A stretch of 64,000 nucleotides of DNA. It comes from Flavobacterium sp. LC2016-23. GTDB lineage: Bacteria > Bacteroidota > Bacteroidia > Flavobacteriales > Flavobacteriaceae. Every line of letters starts with the position of its first letter. The first letter of the stretch is position 1. Shown one piece after another: positions 25,576 to 34,711 of the stretch. A program made the translations under genes and the position numbers. The stretch covers positions 62,001 to 126,000 of the forward strand of contig NZ_WKKE01000017.1 of the NCBI RefSeq assembly GCF_009674775.1, given 5' to 3'. The notes under the pieces were generated by a model that was not told where the DNA came from, made no database searches, and worked only from the letters and a program-made list of their open reading frames with translations.

Positions 25576-27030
25576 ATGAAAAAGATATATATAGCAGCGT
25601 TTGTAGTATCAGCATTCTTTTTTACAGGCTGTGCAGACGATTATTTAGATGTAGATCAAACAGAATCGGTTTCTACAGATGATATTGAATTATACAATAA
25701 TGACGCGGGAGCAACACAATTTGTGACTTCAATTTATAACAAATTCCTAAACTGGGATATGACCTCATTCGGCTGGATCGGTCTGTCAAGTATTACATCT
25801 GATGATGCCGATAAAGGATCATCTCCTGGTGATACCGGAACCGATAAAGACGTTCTGGATGCTTTAACGTACAATGCTTCGAACCCTTCTGCCGAAAGTA
25901 CTTTTACCGCCAATTACGATGGAATAAACAGATGTAATCAGGCTTTGAATATTCTTCCGAAACTGGATAAAGCAAGTCCGGCCCTGAGAGCCAGATTAGC
26001 TGGTGAAGCGAAGTTTTTAAGAGCATTTATGTATTTTACTTTAGTGAAATGTTACGGAGGAGTACCAATTGTAGATCACTTACCGGTTCCGGGTTCAGAT
26101 TCTGATCGTATTATGCAGTTAACCCGCAAAACAAGTGCAGAGGTGTATGCTTTTATCGAAAGTGATTTAAATGACGCTATTGCCGCATTACCTGAAAAAG
26201 GGGCGTATGCTGCAAATGAAAGATCAAGAGTATCAAAAGGAGCTGCTTATGCTTTACTGGCCAAAGTAAATTTATATCAGAAAAACTGGCAGAAAGTAGT
26301 AGACAATTGTAATAAAGTTACGGGCTACTCGATTGTTAGTGACTATGCCAGTATGTTCAGAGTAGCAGGTAAATTCGATTCAGAAAGTATTTTCGAAATT
26401 TATGCTCAGGGTGCAGTACCGGCTAAAGGAATCGAAGGCTATTCAAACACACAAGGTGCGCGTGGTGCCGGTGGATGGGGTTGGGGTTTCAATACGCCAT
26501 CTCAAAGTTTAGTAAATGCGTATGAGCCGGGTGACGTAAGAAAAAATGCAACTATTATCTTTAGAGGAACAACGTTGTATGATGGAAGAGTAATTCCGAC
26601 TACAGTTGAAAACGAACGATATAACTACAAGGCCTATTCGTCTGCCTATACAGATGCCTGGGAAACAGATGTTGATATTAAATATTTAAGATATGCTGAA
26701 GTTTTATTAATGAAAGCAGAAGCTCTTAACGAATTAGGTCAGACACCGGATGCTATTCCATTATTAAACCAAATCAGAAACAGAGCCGGTTTAGCGAATA
26801 CAACTTATTCATCTCAGGGTGATATTAGAACGGCAATCTGGAGAGAAAGAAGAGTAGAAATGGCTTTTGAGCACGACAGATTCTTTGATTTGGTTCGCAC
26901 GGGTCAGGCCAAAGCAGCTTTTGCAATTGATGGAAAAGTGTTTACGGAAGGTAAAAACGAAGTGTTTCCGATTCCGGCTTCCTTTATCAAACAAGCAGAT
27001 GGTTTATCAGCTCAAAATCCTAATTATTAA
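25576..27030 (+). CDS. susD: SusD/RagB-type surface glycan-binding lipoprotein
   Basis: This 484-residue lipoprotein caps the SusC barrel and binds glycan at the cell surface. The signal peptide ends at FFTGC with Cys19. It is followed by Ala-Asp-Asp, acidic residues of the kind that act as a surface-export signal in flavobacteria. RagB/SusD features follow: FLRAFMYFTLVKCYGGVPIV near 152-171, TPR-like helices with AYALLAKVNLYQKNW, and the ending RNRAGL...IWRERRVEMAFEHDRFFDLVRTG. It is 4 bases from susC and 17 bases before the LamG gene, so one operon. Confidence 0.95.
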   Translation: MKKIYIAAFVVSAFFFTGCADDYLDVDQTESVSTDDIELYNNDAGATQFVTSIYNKFLNWDMTSFGWIGLSSITSDDADKGSSPGDTGTDKDVLDALTYNASNPSAESTFTANYDGINRCNQALNILPKLDKASPALRARLAGEAKFLRAFMYFTLVKCYGGVPIVDHLPVPGSDSDRIMQLTRKTSAEVYAFIESDLNDAIAALPEKGAYAANERSRVSKGAAYALLAKVNLYQKNWQKVVDNCNKVTGYSIVSDYASMFRVAGKFDSESIFEIYAQGAVPAKGIEGYSNTQGARGAGGWGWGFNTPSQSLVNAYEPGDVRKNATIIFRGTTLYDGRVIPTTVENERYNYKAYSSAYTDAWETDVDIKYLRYAEVLLMKAEALNELGQTPDAIPLLNQIRNRAGLANTTYSSQGDIRTAIWRERRVEMAFEHDRFFDLVRTGQAKAAFAIDGKVFTEGKNEVFPIPASFIKQADGLSAQNPNY

Positions 27031-27047
27031 TTTTTAAGACCATAAAA

Positions 27048-28025
27048 ATGAAAAAAAATAAATCTATTTTCTTGCTTTCTTTTGTTTTGGCTGCAACAGT
27101 ATTTGTGGGCTGCGAAGATAGTATCGATAAGGACAATGCCCCAATTCCGTATGAATCAATTGGAGGTTATGAGAATTCTGATGAAGTTGCTGCAACTCAC
27201 CTGATTTCCAAATTTAGTTTTGATGGGAATTTAAACGATAGCAAAAGCAATATTACAGGTCTTGAAGGGATGAATGTTGCTTACGCTGAAGGAGTGAAAG
27301 GAAATGCGTATCAGGGTTCCAGCGCTGTTGCCCGCTACGCTGTAGGAAATGCAACTGCAAAAATTACGGCTCTGAATGATTACACCATTTCATTCTGGAT
27401 GAATACAGCCAATACCGTTCCGGACGGTGGAAGCCCGGGACAGGGAAAAGGAGCACAGGGTATTTTTTCAATCGTTAGACCAACCGAATTTTGGGGAGGC
27501 ATTAATTTGTTTTTGGAAAATCCGGATAGTGCTAATCCAAACAGACTACGATTAAAACTTGGAGTGGAGAATGGAAGAACCGGAGTAATGTGGAAAGGAC
27601 AAAGTGTTATCGTAAACCTTGATAATAGTTTAAATACATGGGTACATGTTGTTTTGGCCTATGATTCTAAAACCAGTACTATCAATTGTTATACGAACGG
27701 AGCACCAAGTGCAAATGTTGGTGGTTTCCCGTTTGCTCCTGCAGAAGGAGTTGTAGGTACTGCAATATGGTATGCTGACGATCCGGGTACTTACGCTAAC
27801 GTTAAAAATGCTCCAAAATATGGTGTATTTCAAATGGTAGGTACAAATGGTAAAGTGGTTTTCGGAAACCATCAGTTCGAAACAACACCTCCGTTAAACA
27901 ATGGTTCGCAACAAGACTGGGCTACAAGTTACGCAGGCTTAATGGATGAATTCAGAATTTATGATTCGGCTCTTGCAAGTAATGAGGTTTCAGCTTTATA
28001 CAAACTTGAAAAAGATAAAAGATAG
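27048..28025 (+). CDS. LamG-domain surface lipoprotein, probable glycan-binding protein
   Basis: This 325-residue lipoprotein has a signal peptide ending VFVGC (Cys22) followed by Glu-Asp-Ser, consistent with surface display. Residues about 50-315 form a LamG/concanavalin-like domain: SKFSFDGNLNDSKSN, ALNDYTISFWMNT, TWVHVVLAYDSKTSTINCYTNG and AGLMDEFRIYDSALASNEV are the usual strand pattern. No catalytic residues are visible. Its place right after susD makes a surface glycan-binding protein the best reading. A terminator-like hairpin follows. Confidence 0.75.
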   Translation: MKKNKSIFLLSFVLAATVFVGCEDSIDKDNAPIPYESIGGYENSDEVAATHLISKFSFDGNLNDSKSNITGLEGMNVAYAEGVKGNAYQGSSAVARYAVGNATAKITALNDYTISFWMNTANTVPDGGSPGQGKGAQGIFSIVRPTEFWGGINLFLENPDSANPNRLRLKLGVENGRTGVMWKGQSVIVNLDNSLNTWVHVVLAYDSKTSTINCYTNGAPSANVGGFPFAPAEGVVGTAIWYADDPGTYANVKNAPKYGVFQMVGTNGKVVFGNHQFETTPPLNNGSQQDWATSYAGLMDEFRIYDSALASNEVSALYKLEKDKR

Positions 28026-28035
28026 AAATCCTTAC

Positions 28036-28075
28036 AATACACCCGGATGAAAAAATTCCGGGTGTATTTTTTTTT
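28036..28075 (+). terminator. Hairpin between LamG and GH144 genes
   Basis: A 12-bp perfect stem (AATACACCCGGA / TCCGGGTGTATT) and a T run of nine lie inside the apparent operon. It probably attenuates expression of the enzymes relative to SusCD. Confidence 0.7.
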
Positions 28076-28099
28076 ACTATTAATATCACAATTAAAAAA

Positions 28100-29488
28100 A
28101 TGAAAAGCAGTTTTTATATCCCCCTTTTGTTAAGTGTTTTTATGTCATGCTCCTCTTCTTCACCAGAAGGAGGAAATAGCGGAGGAACACCATTACCAAC
28201 CAATCCGACACTACCAACCAAGCCTCTGACAGATGCTGAAGCGATGGATCAGGTGCAAAAAGATGCCATTAAATATTTTTGGGATTATGCTGATCCTAAT
28301 TCAAAACTGGCCCGCGAAAGATATCTTACCGAAGATCCGAATTTTGAATCGAATATTATTACCACAGGTGGTTCCGGTTTCGGATTGATGAGTATTGTAG
28401 TAGGAGTAGAAAGAGGTTTTTTGCCAAGGGCCGAAGCTGTTTCTAGACTTGCCACAGCTTTGAGTTTCCTTGAAAAAGCGGACCGTTTTCACGGCGCATG
28501 GCCACACTGGATGGATAATAAAGCAGGAAAAGTGATTCCGTTCGGAACAAAAGATAACGGAGGGGATTTAGTAGAAACTTCTTTTGTTTGTCAGGCTTTA
28601 ATTACTATCAGAGAATATTTTAAAAATGGAAGTACAGCCGAAAAAGAACTGGCTGCCAAAGCCGATTTACTTTGGAAAGGCGTAGAATGGGACTGGTACA
28701 CCCAGGGACAGGATGCATTGTACTGGCACTGGTCACCAAACTATGGCTGGGAAATGAACTTTAAATTAGAAGGATATAACGAATGTCTTATTACCTACGT
28801 AATGGCAGCTTCTTCACCGACACACCCAATTTCTGCTGAAGCTTATCATAAAGCATGGGCGAGAAGCGGAGCAATTGTAAATGGTGGCGCTCAGTATGGT
28901 ATTCCGGTTGTTTTAAATTACAACGGCGCGACAGGAAATGTAGGGCCAATGTTTTGGTCACATTATTCATATTTAGGTTTGGATCCAACTAATCTGAAAG
29001 ATAAATATGCGGATTATTGGGCATTAACACAAAACCATGCAAAAATAATGGTTCAGTATAGTGTTGCTAATCCAAAAGGATTTAAAGATTACTCTGATAA
29101 ATGCTGGGGATTAACAGCAAGTTACACTCGTAATCCGGATGGCACAACAGGCTACACGGCGCATCAGCCTAACAATGATAACGGGGTTATTTCGCCTACC
29201 GCTGCCTTATCTTCTTTTCCATATACGCCAATAGAGTCTATGAAATTTTTGCATTATTTATACGATGATAATAAAGCAAAATATGTTGGAATTGCAGGTC
29301 CTTACGACGCTTTTTCGCCACAATACAGTTGGGTAACGGCCCGTTATCTGGCAATTGATCAGGGAACCATTGCTCCTATGATCGAAAACTACAGAAGTGG
29401 TTTGTTGTGGAAGTTGTTTATGAATGCATCAGACACCAAACAAGGTTTAGTAAAACTTGGATTTAGTTCAACTAAATATGGATTCTAA
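28100..29488 (+). CDS. Endo-beta-1,2-glucanase, GH144 (glucoamylase-like family)
   Basis: This 462-residue lipoprotein (Cys17, then four serines) belongs to the family once named glucoamylase domain and now GH144. The (alpha/alpha)6 pattern starts at VQKDAIKYFWDYADP. GGDLVETS holds Asp156 and Glu159, three residues apart, and EGYNECL holds Glu228. The spacing of these three acids equals that which I recall for the catalytic-site residues of the Chitinophaga GH144 enzyme (139, 142, 211). It should cut beta-1,2-glucan internally to short sophoro-oligosaccharides. The residues after Cys lack the acids seen in SusD, so it may face the periplasm. The related reading is a generic glucoamylase-like enzyme. 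Confidence 0.78.
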   Translation: MKSSFYIPLLLSVFMSCSSSSPEGGNSGGTPLPTNPTLPTKPLTDAEAMDQVQKDAIKYFWDYADPNSKLARERYLTEDPNFESNIITTGGSGFGLMSIVVGVERGFLPRAEAVSRLATALSFLEKADRFHGAWPHWMDNKAGKVIPFGTKDNGGDLVETSFVCQALITIREYFKNGSTAEKELAAKADLLWKGVEWDWYTQGQDALYWHWSPNYGWEMNFKLEGYNECLITYVMAASSPTHPISAEAYHKAWARSGAIVNGGAQYGIPVVLNYNGATGNVGPMFWSHYSYLGLDPTNLKDKYADYWALTQNHAKIMVQYSVANPKGFKDYSDKCWGLTASYTRNPDGTTGYTAHQPNNDNGVISPTAALSSFPYTPIESMKFLHYLYDDNKAKYVGIAGPYDAFSPQYSWVTARYLAIDQGTIAPMIENYRSGLLWKLFMNASDTKQGLVKLGFSSTKYGF

Positions 29489-29498
29489 TATTCAGTAA

Positions 29499-30212
29499 AT
29501 GAAATTTAAAATAACATTCCTATTTCTGCTCTTTTCTGCAATAGTTTTGGCGCAAACCGAGACCACCGGAAATTTTAAAACGGTTGTGGTTACCAAATAT
29601 GAGCTGGGTTATGTATTGCACAAACCTGCCAATACCAAGGATAAAAAGCCCTTAATCGTTTTTATATCCGGTGACGGGGAAAAAGGGACAGACCTTGAAA
29701 AAGTCAAAATTAATGGTCCTTTAAAATATCTGAAATCGCATGCATTGGATGCCTATGTTCTGGCTCCGCAATGCAAAGAAGATGAAAACTGGGACATTGA
29801 ATCCATTTATCAGCTGATTTTAAAAGTTCAAAAAGAGCATAATATCGATCCGGATCGGATTTATGTAACCGGTTTGAGTTCAGGAGGCTGGGCCACCTGG
29901 AATTTAGCGCTTTCGCATCCCGATCTGTTTGCGGCAATTGTGCCGATTTCAGGTTTTGTCGATTTGATTGAGTTAGAAAGCGCTTGTAAAATTGCAAATA
30001 TTCCAACCCGAATTTACCACGGCTTATTGGATGATGTCGTAAACGTAGATTACGCTGTCACCATTTATAAAGAACTAAAAAAGTGCCAAGCCAAAGATGT
30101 ACAACTGACCATTTTTGATGATGCCGGTCACGACAGCTGGACACGTGTATACGATAATCCTGAAATTTATAGCTGGATGTTTAAACAGATTAAAATAAAT
30201 ACAAATAAATAA
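29499..30212 (+). CDS. Exported alpha/beta-hydrolase esterase in the glucan locus
   Basis: This 237-residue protein has a signal peptide ending LAQ (19) and the fold of PHB-depolymerase/LpqC-type esterases: PLIVFISGDGEKG, the nucleophile motif GLSSGG with Ser127, an acid in YHGLLDDVV and a catalytic His in DAGHDSW. It lies 10 bases after the GH144 gene and 10 bases before the GH3 gene, so it is a member of the operon. It may remove acyl esters such as succinate from substituted beta-1,2-glucans. The substituent is inference only. Confidence 0.75.
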   Translation: MKFKITFLFLLFSAIVLAQTETTGNFKTVVVTKYELGYVLHKPANTKDKKPLIVFISGDGEKGTDLEKVKINGPLKYLKSHALDAYVLAPQCKEDENWDIESIYQLILKVQKEHNIDPDRIYVTGLSSGGWATWNLALSHPDLFAAIVPISGFVDLIELESACKIANIPTRIYHGLLDDVVNVDYAVTIYKELKKCQAKDVQLTIFDDAGHDSWTRVYDNPEIYSWMFKQIKINTNK

Positions 30213-30222
30213 AAACAATAGA

Positions 30223-32523
30223 ATGAAAAAGAAATTAGTCTTACTGTTTTTAGGATGTGCTGTTTTGGGGTATGCCCAAAAAAAGAACGCTAAAAATACA
30301 GTAAAAATTAAACCGAAATCTGAGTTTGTAGCCGAGTTAATTTCAAAAATGACTTTAGACGAAAAACTGGGACAGTTAAATTTGCCAACATCCGGTGATA
30401 TTACTACAGGACAAGCTAATAGTTCTAATGTTGCAAAAAATATTGCTGAAGGAAAAGTAGGTGGTTTGTTCAATATAAAATCGGTTCAGAAAATCAGGGA
30501 AGTCCAAAAGATTGCCGTTGAACAAAGCCGTTTAAAAATTCCGTTGCTTTTTGGTATGGATGTTATTCACGGTTACGAAACAACATTCCCGATTCCGTTA
30601 GGATTATCCTGTACCTGGGATATGAATCTAATCGAAAGAAGTGCGCAGATTGCCGCTCAGGAAGCGAGTGCCGACGGAATCAACTGGACCTTCTCTCCAA
30701 TGGTAGATATTTCACGTGACCCGCGTTGGGGAAGAGTTTCTGAAGGTTCAGGGGAAGACCCGTACTTAGGAAGCCAGATCGCAAAGGCGATGGTTAACGG
30801 ATACCAGCAAAAAGACTTATCAAAAAACAATACCATTCTGGCCTGTGTAAAACACTTTGCATTATACGGAGCGCCGGAAGCAGGACGTGATTACAATACA
30901 GTTGATATGAGTCATATCAAAATGTTCAATGACTATTTTCCGCCTTACAAAGCCGCTGTTGATGCAGGTGTAGGTTCTGTGATGGCTTCTTTTAATGAAG
31001 TAGACGGAATCCCTGCAACCGGAAGCAAATGGTTAATGACCGATGTTTTAAGAAAAAAATGGGGTTTTAAAGGTTTCGTAGTGACTGATTTTACCGGAAT
31101 TCCGGAAATGATCGAGCACGGAATGGGGAATCTTCAGGATGTATCTGCTTTGGCCTTAAATGCCGGAGTTGAAATGGATATGGTTGGAGAAGGTTTCCTA
31201 AGTACTTTGAAAAAATCTTTAGACGAGAAAAGAGTAACGATCGAACAAATAGATAATGCGGTTACACTTATCCTGAACGCAAAATATGACTTAGGATTGT
31301 TTGAAGATCCTTATAGATATTGCGACGAGAAAAGAGCAAAAACCGAAATTTTTACGGCAGCCAGCAGAAAAGAAGCACGTGAGATTTCGGCACAATCACT
31401 GGTTTTATTAAAAAATCAAAATCAGGCATTGCCGCTTAAAAAATCAGGAACTATTGCGCTGATCGGACCATTGGCAGATGCGAAAGAAAACATGCCGGGA
31501 ACCTGGAGCGTCGCTACAAAAATGGAAAATGCAGTCTCTCTGTTAAGAGGAATTAAAGAAGTAGCAGGACCTTCGGTTAAGGTGTTATATGCAAAAGGAA
31601 GTAATTTAGATTACGATGAAACTTTTGAAACGAATGCAACGATGTTTGGTAAAACCTTACACCGTGACGGCCGTTCAAAAGAAGAATTAGTAGCAGAGGC
31701 GCTTAAAATTGCGAATCAGTCTGATGTAATTGTAGCAGCACTGGGAGAATCTGCCGAAATGAGCGGAGAATCCAGCAGCCGTACCAATTTGGAAATTCCA
31801 CAGGCGCAAAAAGATTTATTGCAGGCCCTGATTAAAACAGGAAAACCGGTAGTATTAGTTTTATTTGATGGCCGTCCGTTGGTACTAAATGAAGAAAATG
31901 CAACCGTTCCGGCTATTTTAAATGTCTGGTTCGCCGGAAGTGAAGCCGGATACGCAATCGCAGATGTTTTGTTTGGAGATGTGAATCCATCCGGAAAACT
32001 GACCGCTACTTTTCCAAGAAGCGTAGGGCAGGTGCCGATTTATTATGCACACAAAAATACAGGAAGACCGCTTTCCAACACAGAAGGAAAATTTGAAAAA
32101 TTCAGATCCAATTATATCGATGAAAGAAACGAGCCTTTATTCCCATTCGGTTTTGGTTTAAGTTATACGACTTTTGAGTATTCAAATTTGAAAATTTCAT
32201 CCGATAAAATGAACTTCAGCGGAAAAGTAAAGGTGACCGTTGACGTTGCCAATACAGGAAATTTCGACGGAAAAGAAACCGTTCAGTTATACATCAGGGA
32301 TTTGGTAGGATCAGTGACAAGACCTGTAAGAGAACTAAAAGGATTCCAGAAAATAGCCCTGAAAAAGGGAGAAAAACAAACGGTGACTTTTGAGATCACT
32401 GTTGAAGATTTAAAATTTTATAATTCTGATTTACAATTTGTAGCAGAACCGGGGCAGTTTGATGTTTTCGTTGGAACAAATTCAAATGCCGATAAGAAAG
32501 TTAGTTTTGAGTTAACTAAATAG
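30223..32523 (+). CDS. bglX: GH3 beta-glucosidase
   Basis: This 766-residue exported enzyme (signal peptide ending GYAQ) has the three GH3 parts: the TIM-barrel (about 35-370), the alpha/beta sandwich (about 400-610) and a C-terminal FnIII-like domain (from about 670, VKVTVDVANTGNFDGKETVQLYI). The nucleophile is Asp289 in GFVVTDFTG, and the probable acid/base is Glu516 in SGESSSRT. GH3 enzymes of neighbouring GH144 genes cleave beta-1,2-linked gluco-oligosaccharides such as sophorose, which is the inferred role. The bglX symbol is by resemblance. A terminator follows. Confidence 0.88.
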   Translation: MKKKLVLLFLGCAVLGYAQKKNAKNTVKIKPKSEFVAELISKMTLDEKLGQLNLPTSGDITTGQANSSNVAKNIAEGKVGGLFNIKSVQKIREVQKIAVEQSRLKIPLLFGMDVIHGYETTFPIPLGLSCTWDMNLIERSAQIAAQEASADGINWTFSPMVDISRDPRWGRVSEGSGEDPYLGSQIAKAMVNGYQQKDLSKNNTILACVKHFALYGAPEAGRDYNTVDMSHIKMFNDYFPPYKAAVDAGVGSVMASFNEVDGIPATGSKWLMTDVLRKKWGFKGFVVTDFTGIPEMIEHGMGNLQDVSALALNAGVEMDMVGEGFLSTLKKSLDEKRVTIEQIDNAVTLILNAKYDLGLFEDPYRYCDEKRAKTEIFTAASRKEAREISAQSLVLLKNQNQALPLKKSGTIALIGPLADAKENMPGTWSVATKMENAVSLLRGIKEVAGPSVKVLYAKGSNLDYDETFETNATMFGKTLHRDGRSKEELVAEALKIANQSDVIVAALGESAEMSGESSSRTNLEIPQAQKDLLQALIKTGKPVVLVLFDGRPLVLNEENATVPAILNVWFAGSEAGYAIADVLFGDVNPSGKLTATFPRSVGQVPIYYAHKNTGRPLSNTEGKFEKFRSNYIDERNEPLFPFGFGLSYTTFEYSNLKISSDKMNFSGKVKVTVDVANTGNFDGKETVQLYIRDLVGSVTRPVRELKGFQKIALKKGEKQTVTFEITVEDLKFYNSDLQFVAEPGQFDVFVGTNSNADKKVSFELTK

Positions 32524-32544
32524 TTGGTTTGTTAATTAGTAATT

Positions 32545-32580
32545 AGCCCTTCGGATTTGGTTAACCGAAGGGCTTTTTTT
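32545..32580 (+). terminator. Terminator of the glucan operon
   Basis: A 10-bp stem (AGCCCTTCGG / CCGAAGGGCT) with a 10-nt loop and a T run lies after the GH3 stop. Confidence 0.8.
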
Positions 32581-32620
32581 AGCCAAAAATCTAAAGTATT
32601 TACAACAAAATAAAATCAAA

Positions 32621-34543
32621 ATGAAAACATATAAATGGTGTTCCATACCGGTTTGGCTTTTTCTTATGGGACTGGTAAGCAATGTTTCAGCTCAGAATGT
32701 CCCCGGAAAAACAGCATGGTTTGATCCTGCGAAGCCAGCTACGACCTATTGTAATCCCATAAACATAGGATACAATTACACCACTCAGAATCACAATGGC
32801 ATTCCCGAATCCCGAAGGTCGAGCGCAGATCCTGTAATTATTACGTACAAAGGGGACTATTATCTGTTTGCCACGAATCAGGCAGGATTCTTCTGGAGCA
32901 AGGACATGTCCGACTGGAAATTCGTTTATGGAAGTTTCCAGAGAAACCCGGGCGATGATGATCAGTGCGCACCGGCAGCCTGGGTCGTAAATGATACTTT
33001 ATTTTACGTAGGGTCGACCTGGAAAAAAGATCATCCGGTCTGGAAAACAGCCGATCCGAAATCAGGAAGATGGACAAGGCATGTTAACACCGCCATGCTG
33101 CCTACCTGGGATCCTGCGATTTTTCAGGATGATGACAAAAAGGTTTACATGTATTACGGTTCAAGCGGAAAATTACCACTTGTAGGCGTAGAAGTAGATT
33201 ACAATACCTGGCTTCCAAAAGGCAATCAGGCCGATTATGCAAAATTATACGCCGCAAAAGAAGTAGAGGACATTCAGAAACCGTACGGACAGGCAAAAGC
33301 TGTGGTGGGTTTAGACCCTGCAGCACACGGCTGGGAACGTTTCGGACCCAACAATGATATGGAACCGGCACCCTGGGGCAATTTTATCGAAGGAGCCTGG
33401 ATGACCAAACACAACGGAAAATATTACATGCAATACGGAGCTCCGGCTACCGAGTTTAAAGGCTATGCCAATGGTGTTCACGTGGGCGATAATCCTTTAG
33501 GGCCATTCGTTTACCAAAAACACAATCCGATGTCGTATAAACCCGGCGGATTTGTAATTGGCGCGGGACACGGAAATACGTTTGCCGACAATTATGGGAA
33601 CTACTGGAATACGGGAACCTGTAAAATTTCGATAAAAGACCGTTTTGAACGCCGTATCGATATGTTTCCCGCAGGATTTGATAAGGACGATGTGATGTAT
33701 TCCATTACGGCTTATGGCGATTTCCCTATTGTATTGCCAACAGCCCAAAGAGATCAGACAAAAGGCGCTTCTTCCGGCTGGATGTTATTGTCTTATAAAA
33801 AACCGGTGACCGTTTCTTCTGCCGAAGAATGCAAAGAGGTTGAAACACACCGAATGGATCACGGCGGCAAAAAAGTATATGAGAAAATTTGTTACGACAC
33901 GGCTAACTTAACCGATGAAAATATTCAGACCTACTGGTCAGCCACATCCGATAAACCCGGCGAGTGGCTGCAGCTGGATTTAGGTAGAAAGATGGAAATC
34001 AACGCGCTGCAAATCAATTATGCCGATCATAAAGCGACGCAGTTTAATAAAGCGATGGACATGTATTATCAGTATCAAATCGTGATGTCAGAGGACGCCC
34101 TAAATTGGACTCTGGTCGTCGATAAATCAAACAATGACAAAGATGTACCCCACGATTATGTGGAGCTGACAAAAGCCATAAAAGCACGTTACATTAAGAT
34201 GGTAAACATTCATAACGCTTCGGGAATGTTTGCGGTTTCTGATTTCAGGGTTTTTGGAAACGGATTAGAAGAAAAACCAAAGTCAGTTGCTGATTTTAAA
34301 GTCAAAAGAAATGCAGCCGATTCCCGTAATGCGATGATTTCGTGGAAAAAACAGGCAGACGCGATTGGCTACAATATTTACTATGGAATTACCCCGGATA
34401 AATTATACAACAGCATAATGGTCTACGCAGACAGCGCTTACGATTTCAGAGGTTTGGATAAGGGAACAAAATATTACTTTACCATTGAACCTTTTAATGA
34501 AACCGGAATCGGTAAAAAGAGTAAGCTTATCGAGGTAAAATAA
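32621..34543 (+). CDS. GH43-like glycosidase with F5/8 and Fn3 domains
   Basis: This 640-residue exported enzyme (signal peptide ending SAQ) has a five-bladed propeller of the GH43/62 kind. The acids are in the expected contexts: Asp70 in SSADPVI (base), Asp164 in TWDPAIF (pKa modulator) and Glu257 in IEGAWM (acid). A discoidin-like F5/8 type C domain follows (about 405-545, YWSATSDKPGEWLQLDLG and ARYIKMVNI). A fibronectin type III domain (about 550-640) ends the protein. The propeller is likely hydrolytic, but the glycan is unknown; it may act on a different linkage from the GH144 enzyme. Its own terminator isolates it from the glucan operon. Confidence 0.82.
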   Translation: MKTYKWCSIPVWLFLMGLVSNVSAQNVPGKTAWFDPAKPATTYCNPINIGYNYTTQNHNGIPESRRSSADPVIITYKGDYYLFATNQAGFFWSKDMSDWKFVYGSFQRNPGDDDQCAPAAWVVNDTLFYVGSTWKKDHPVWKTADPKSGRWTRHVNTAMLPTWDPAIFQDDDKKVYMYYGSSGKLPLVGVEVDYNTWLPKGNQADYAKLYAAKEVEDIQKPYGQAKAVVGLDPAAHGWERFGPNNDMEPAPWGNFIEGAWMTKHNGKYYMQYGAPATEFKGYANGVHVGDNPLGPFVYQKHNPMSYKPGGFVIGAGHGNTFADNYGNYWNTGTCKISIKDRFERRIDMFPAGFDKDDVMYSITAYGDFPIVLPTAQRDQTKGASSGWMLLSYKKPVTVSSAEECKEVETHRMDHGGKKVYEKICYDTANLTDENIQTYWSATSDKPGEWLQLDLGRKMEINALQINYADHKATQFNKAMDMYYQYQIVMSEDALNWTLVVDKSNNDKDVPHDYVELTKAIKARYIKMVNIHNASGMFAVSDFRVFGNGLEEKPKSVADFKVKRNAADSRNAMISWKKQADAIGYNIYYGITPDKLYNSIMVYADSAYDFRGLDKGTKYYFTIEPFNETGIGKKSKLIEVK

Positions 34544-34564
34544 TTTTTTACAGAATGAATTTTT

Positions 34565-34610
34565 AAAACGCTGATTGCAACAAAAAAGTTGTTAATCAGC
34601 GTTTTTTTTT
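34565..34610 (+). terminator. Terminator of the GH43-like gene
   Basis: A 12-bp stem (AAAACGCTGATT / AATCAGCGTTTT) extended by an inner CAAC/GTTG pair ends in nine T residues. Confidence 0.85.
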
Positions 34611-34711
34611 GAGAAAAGGTTTCGGAAAAATACGGTGGGTTGTAAAGAATTTTGTTCCTTTGTCTTGTTCGCAATTAAAGCGGGCAAATAACCCAAAATG
34701 CTATAAAAACC

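Noticed and set aside
34474..34674. Minus-strand ORF over the GH43-like 3' end
   Set aside because: It spans the terminator and the end of an intact gene and has no recognisable protein features.
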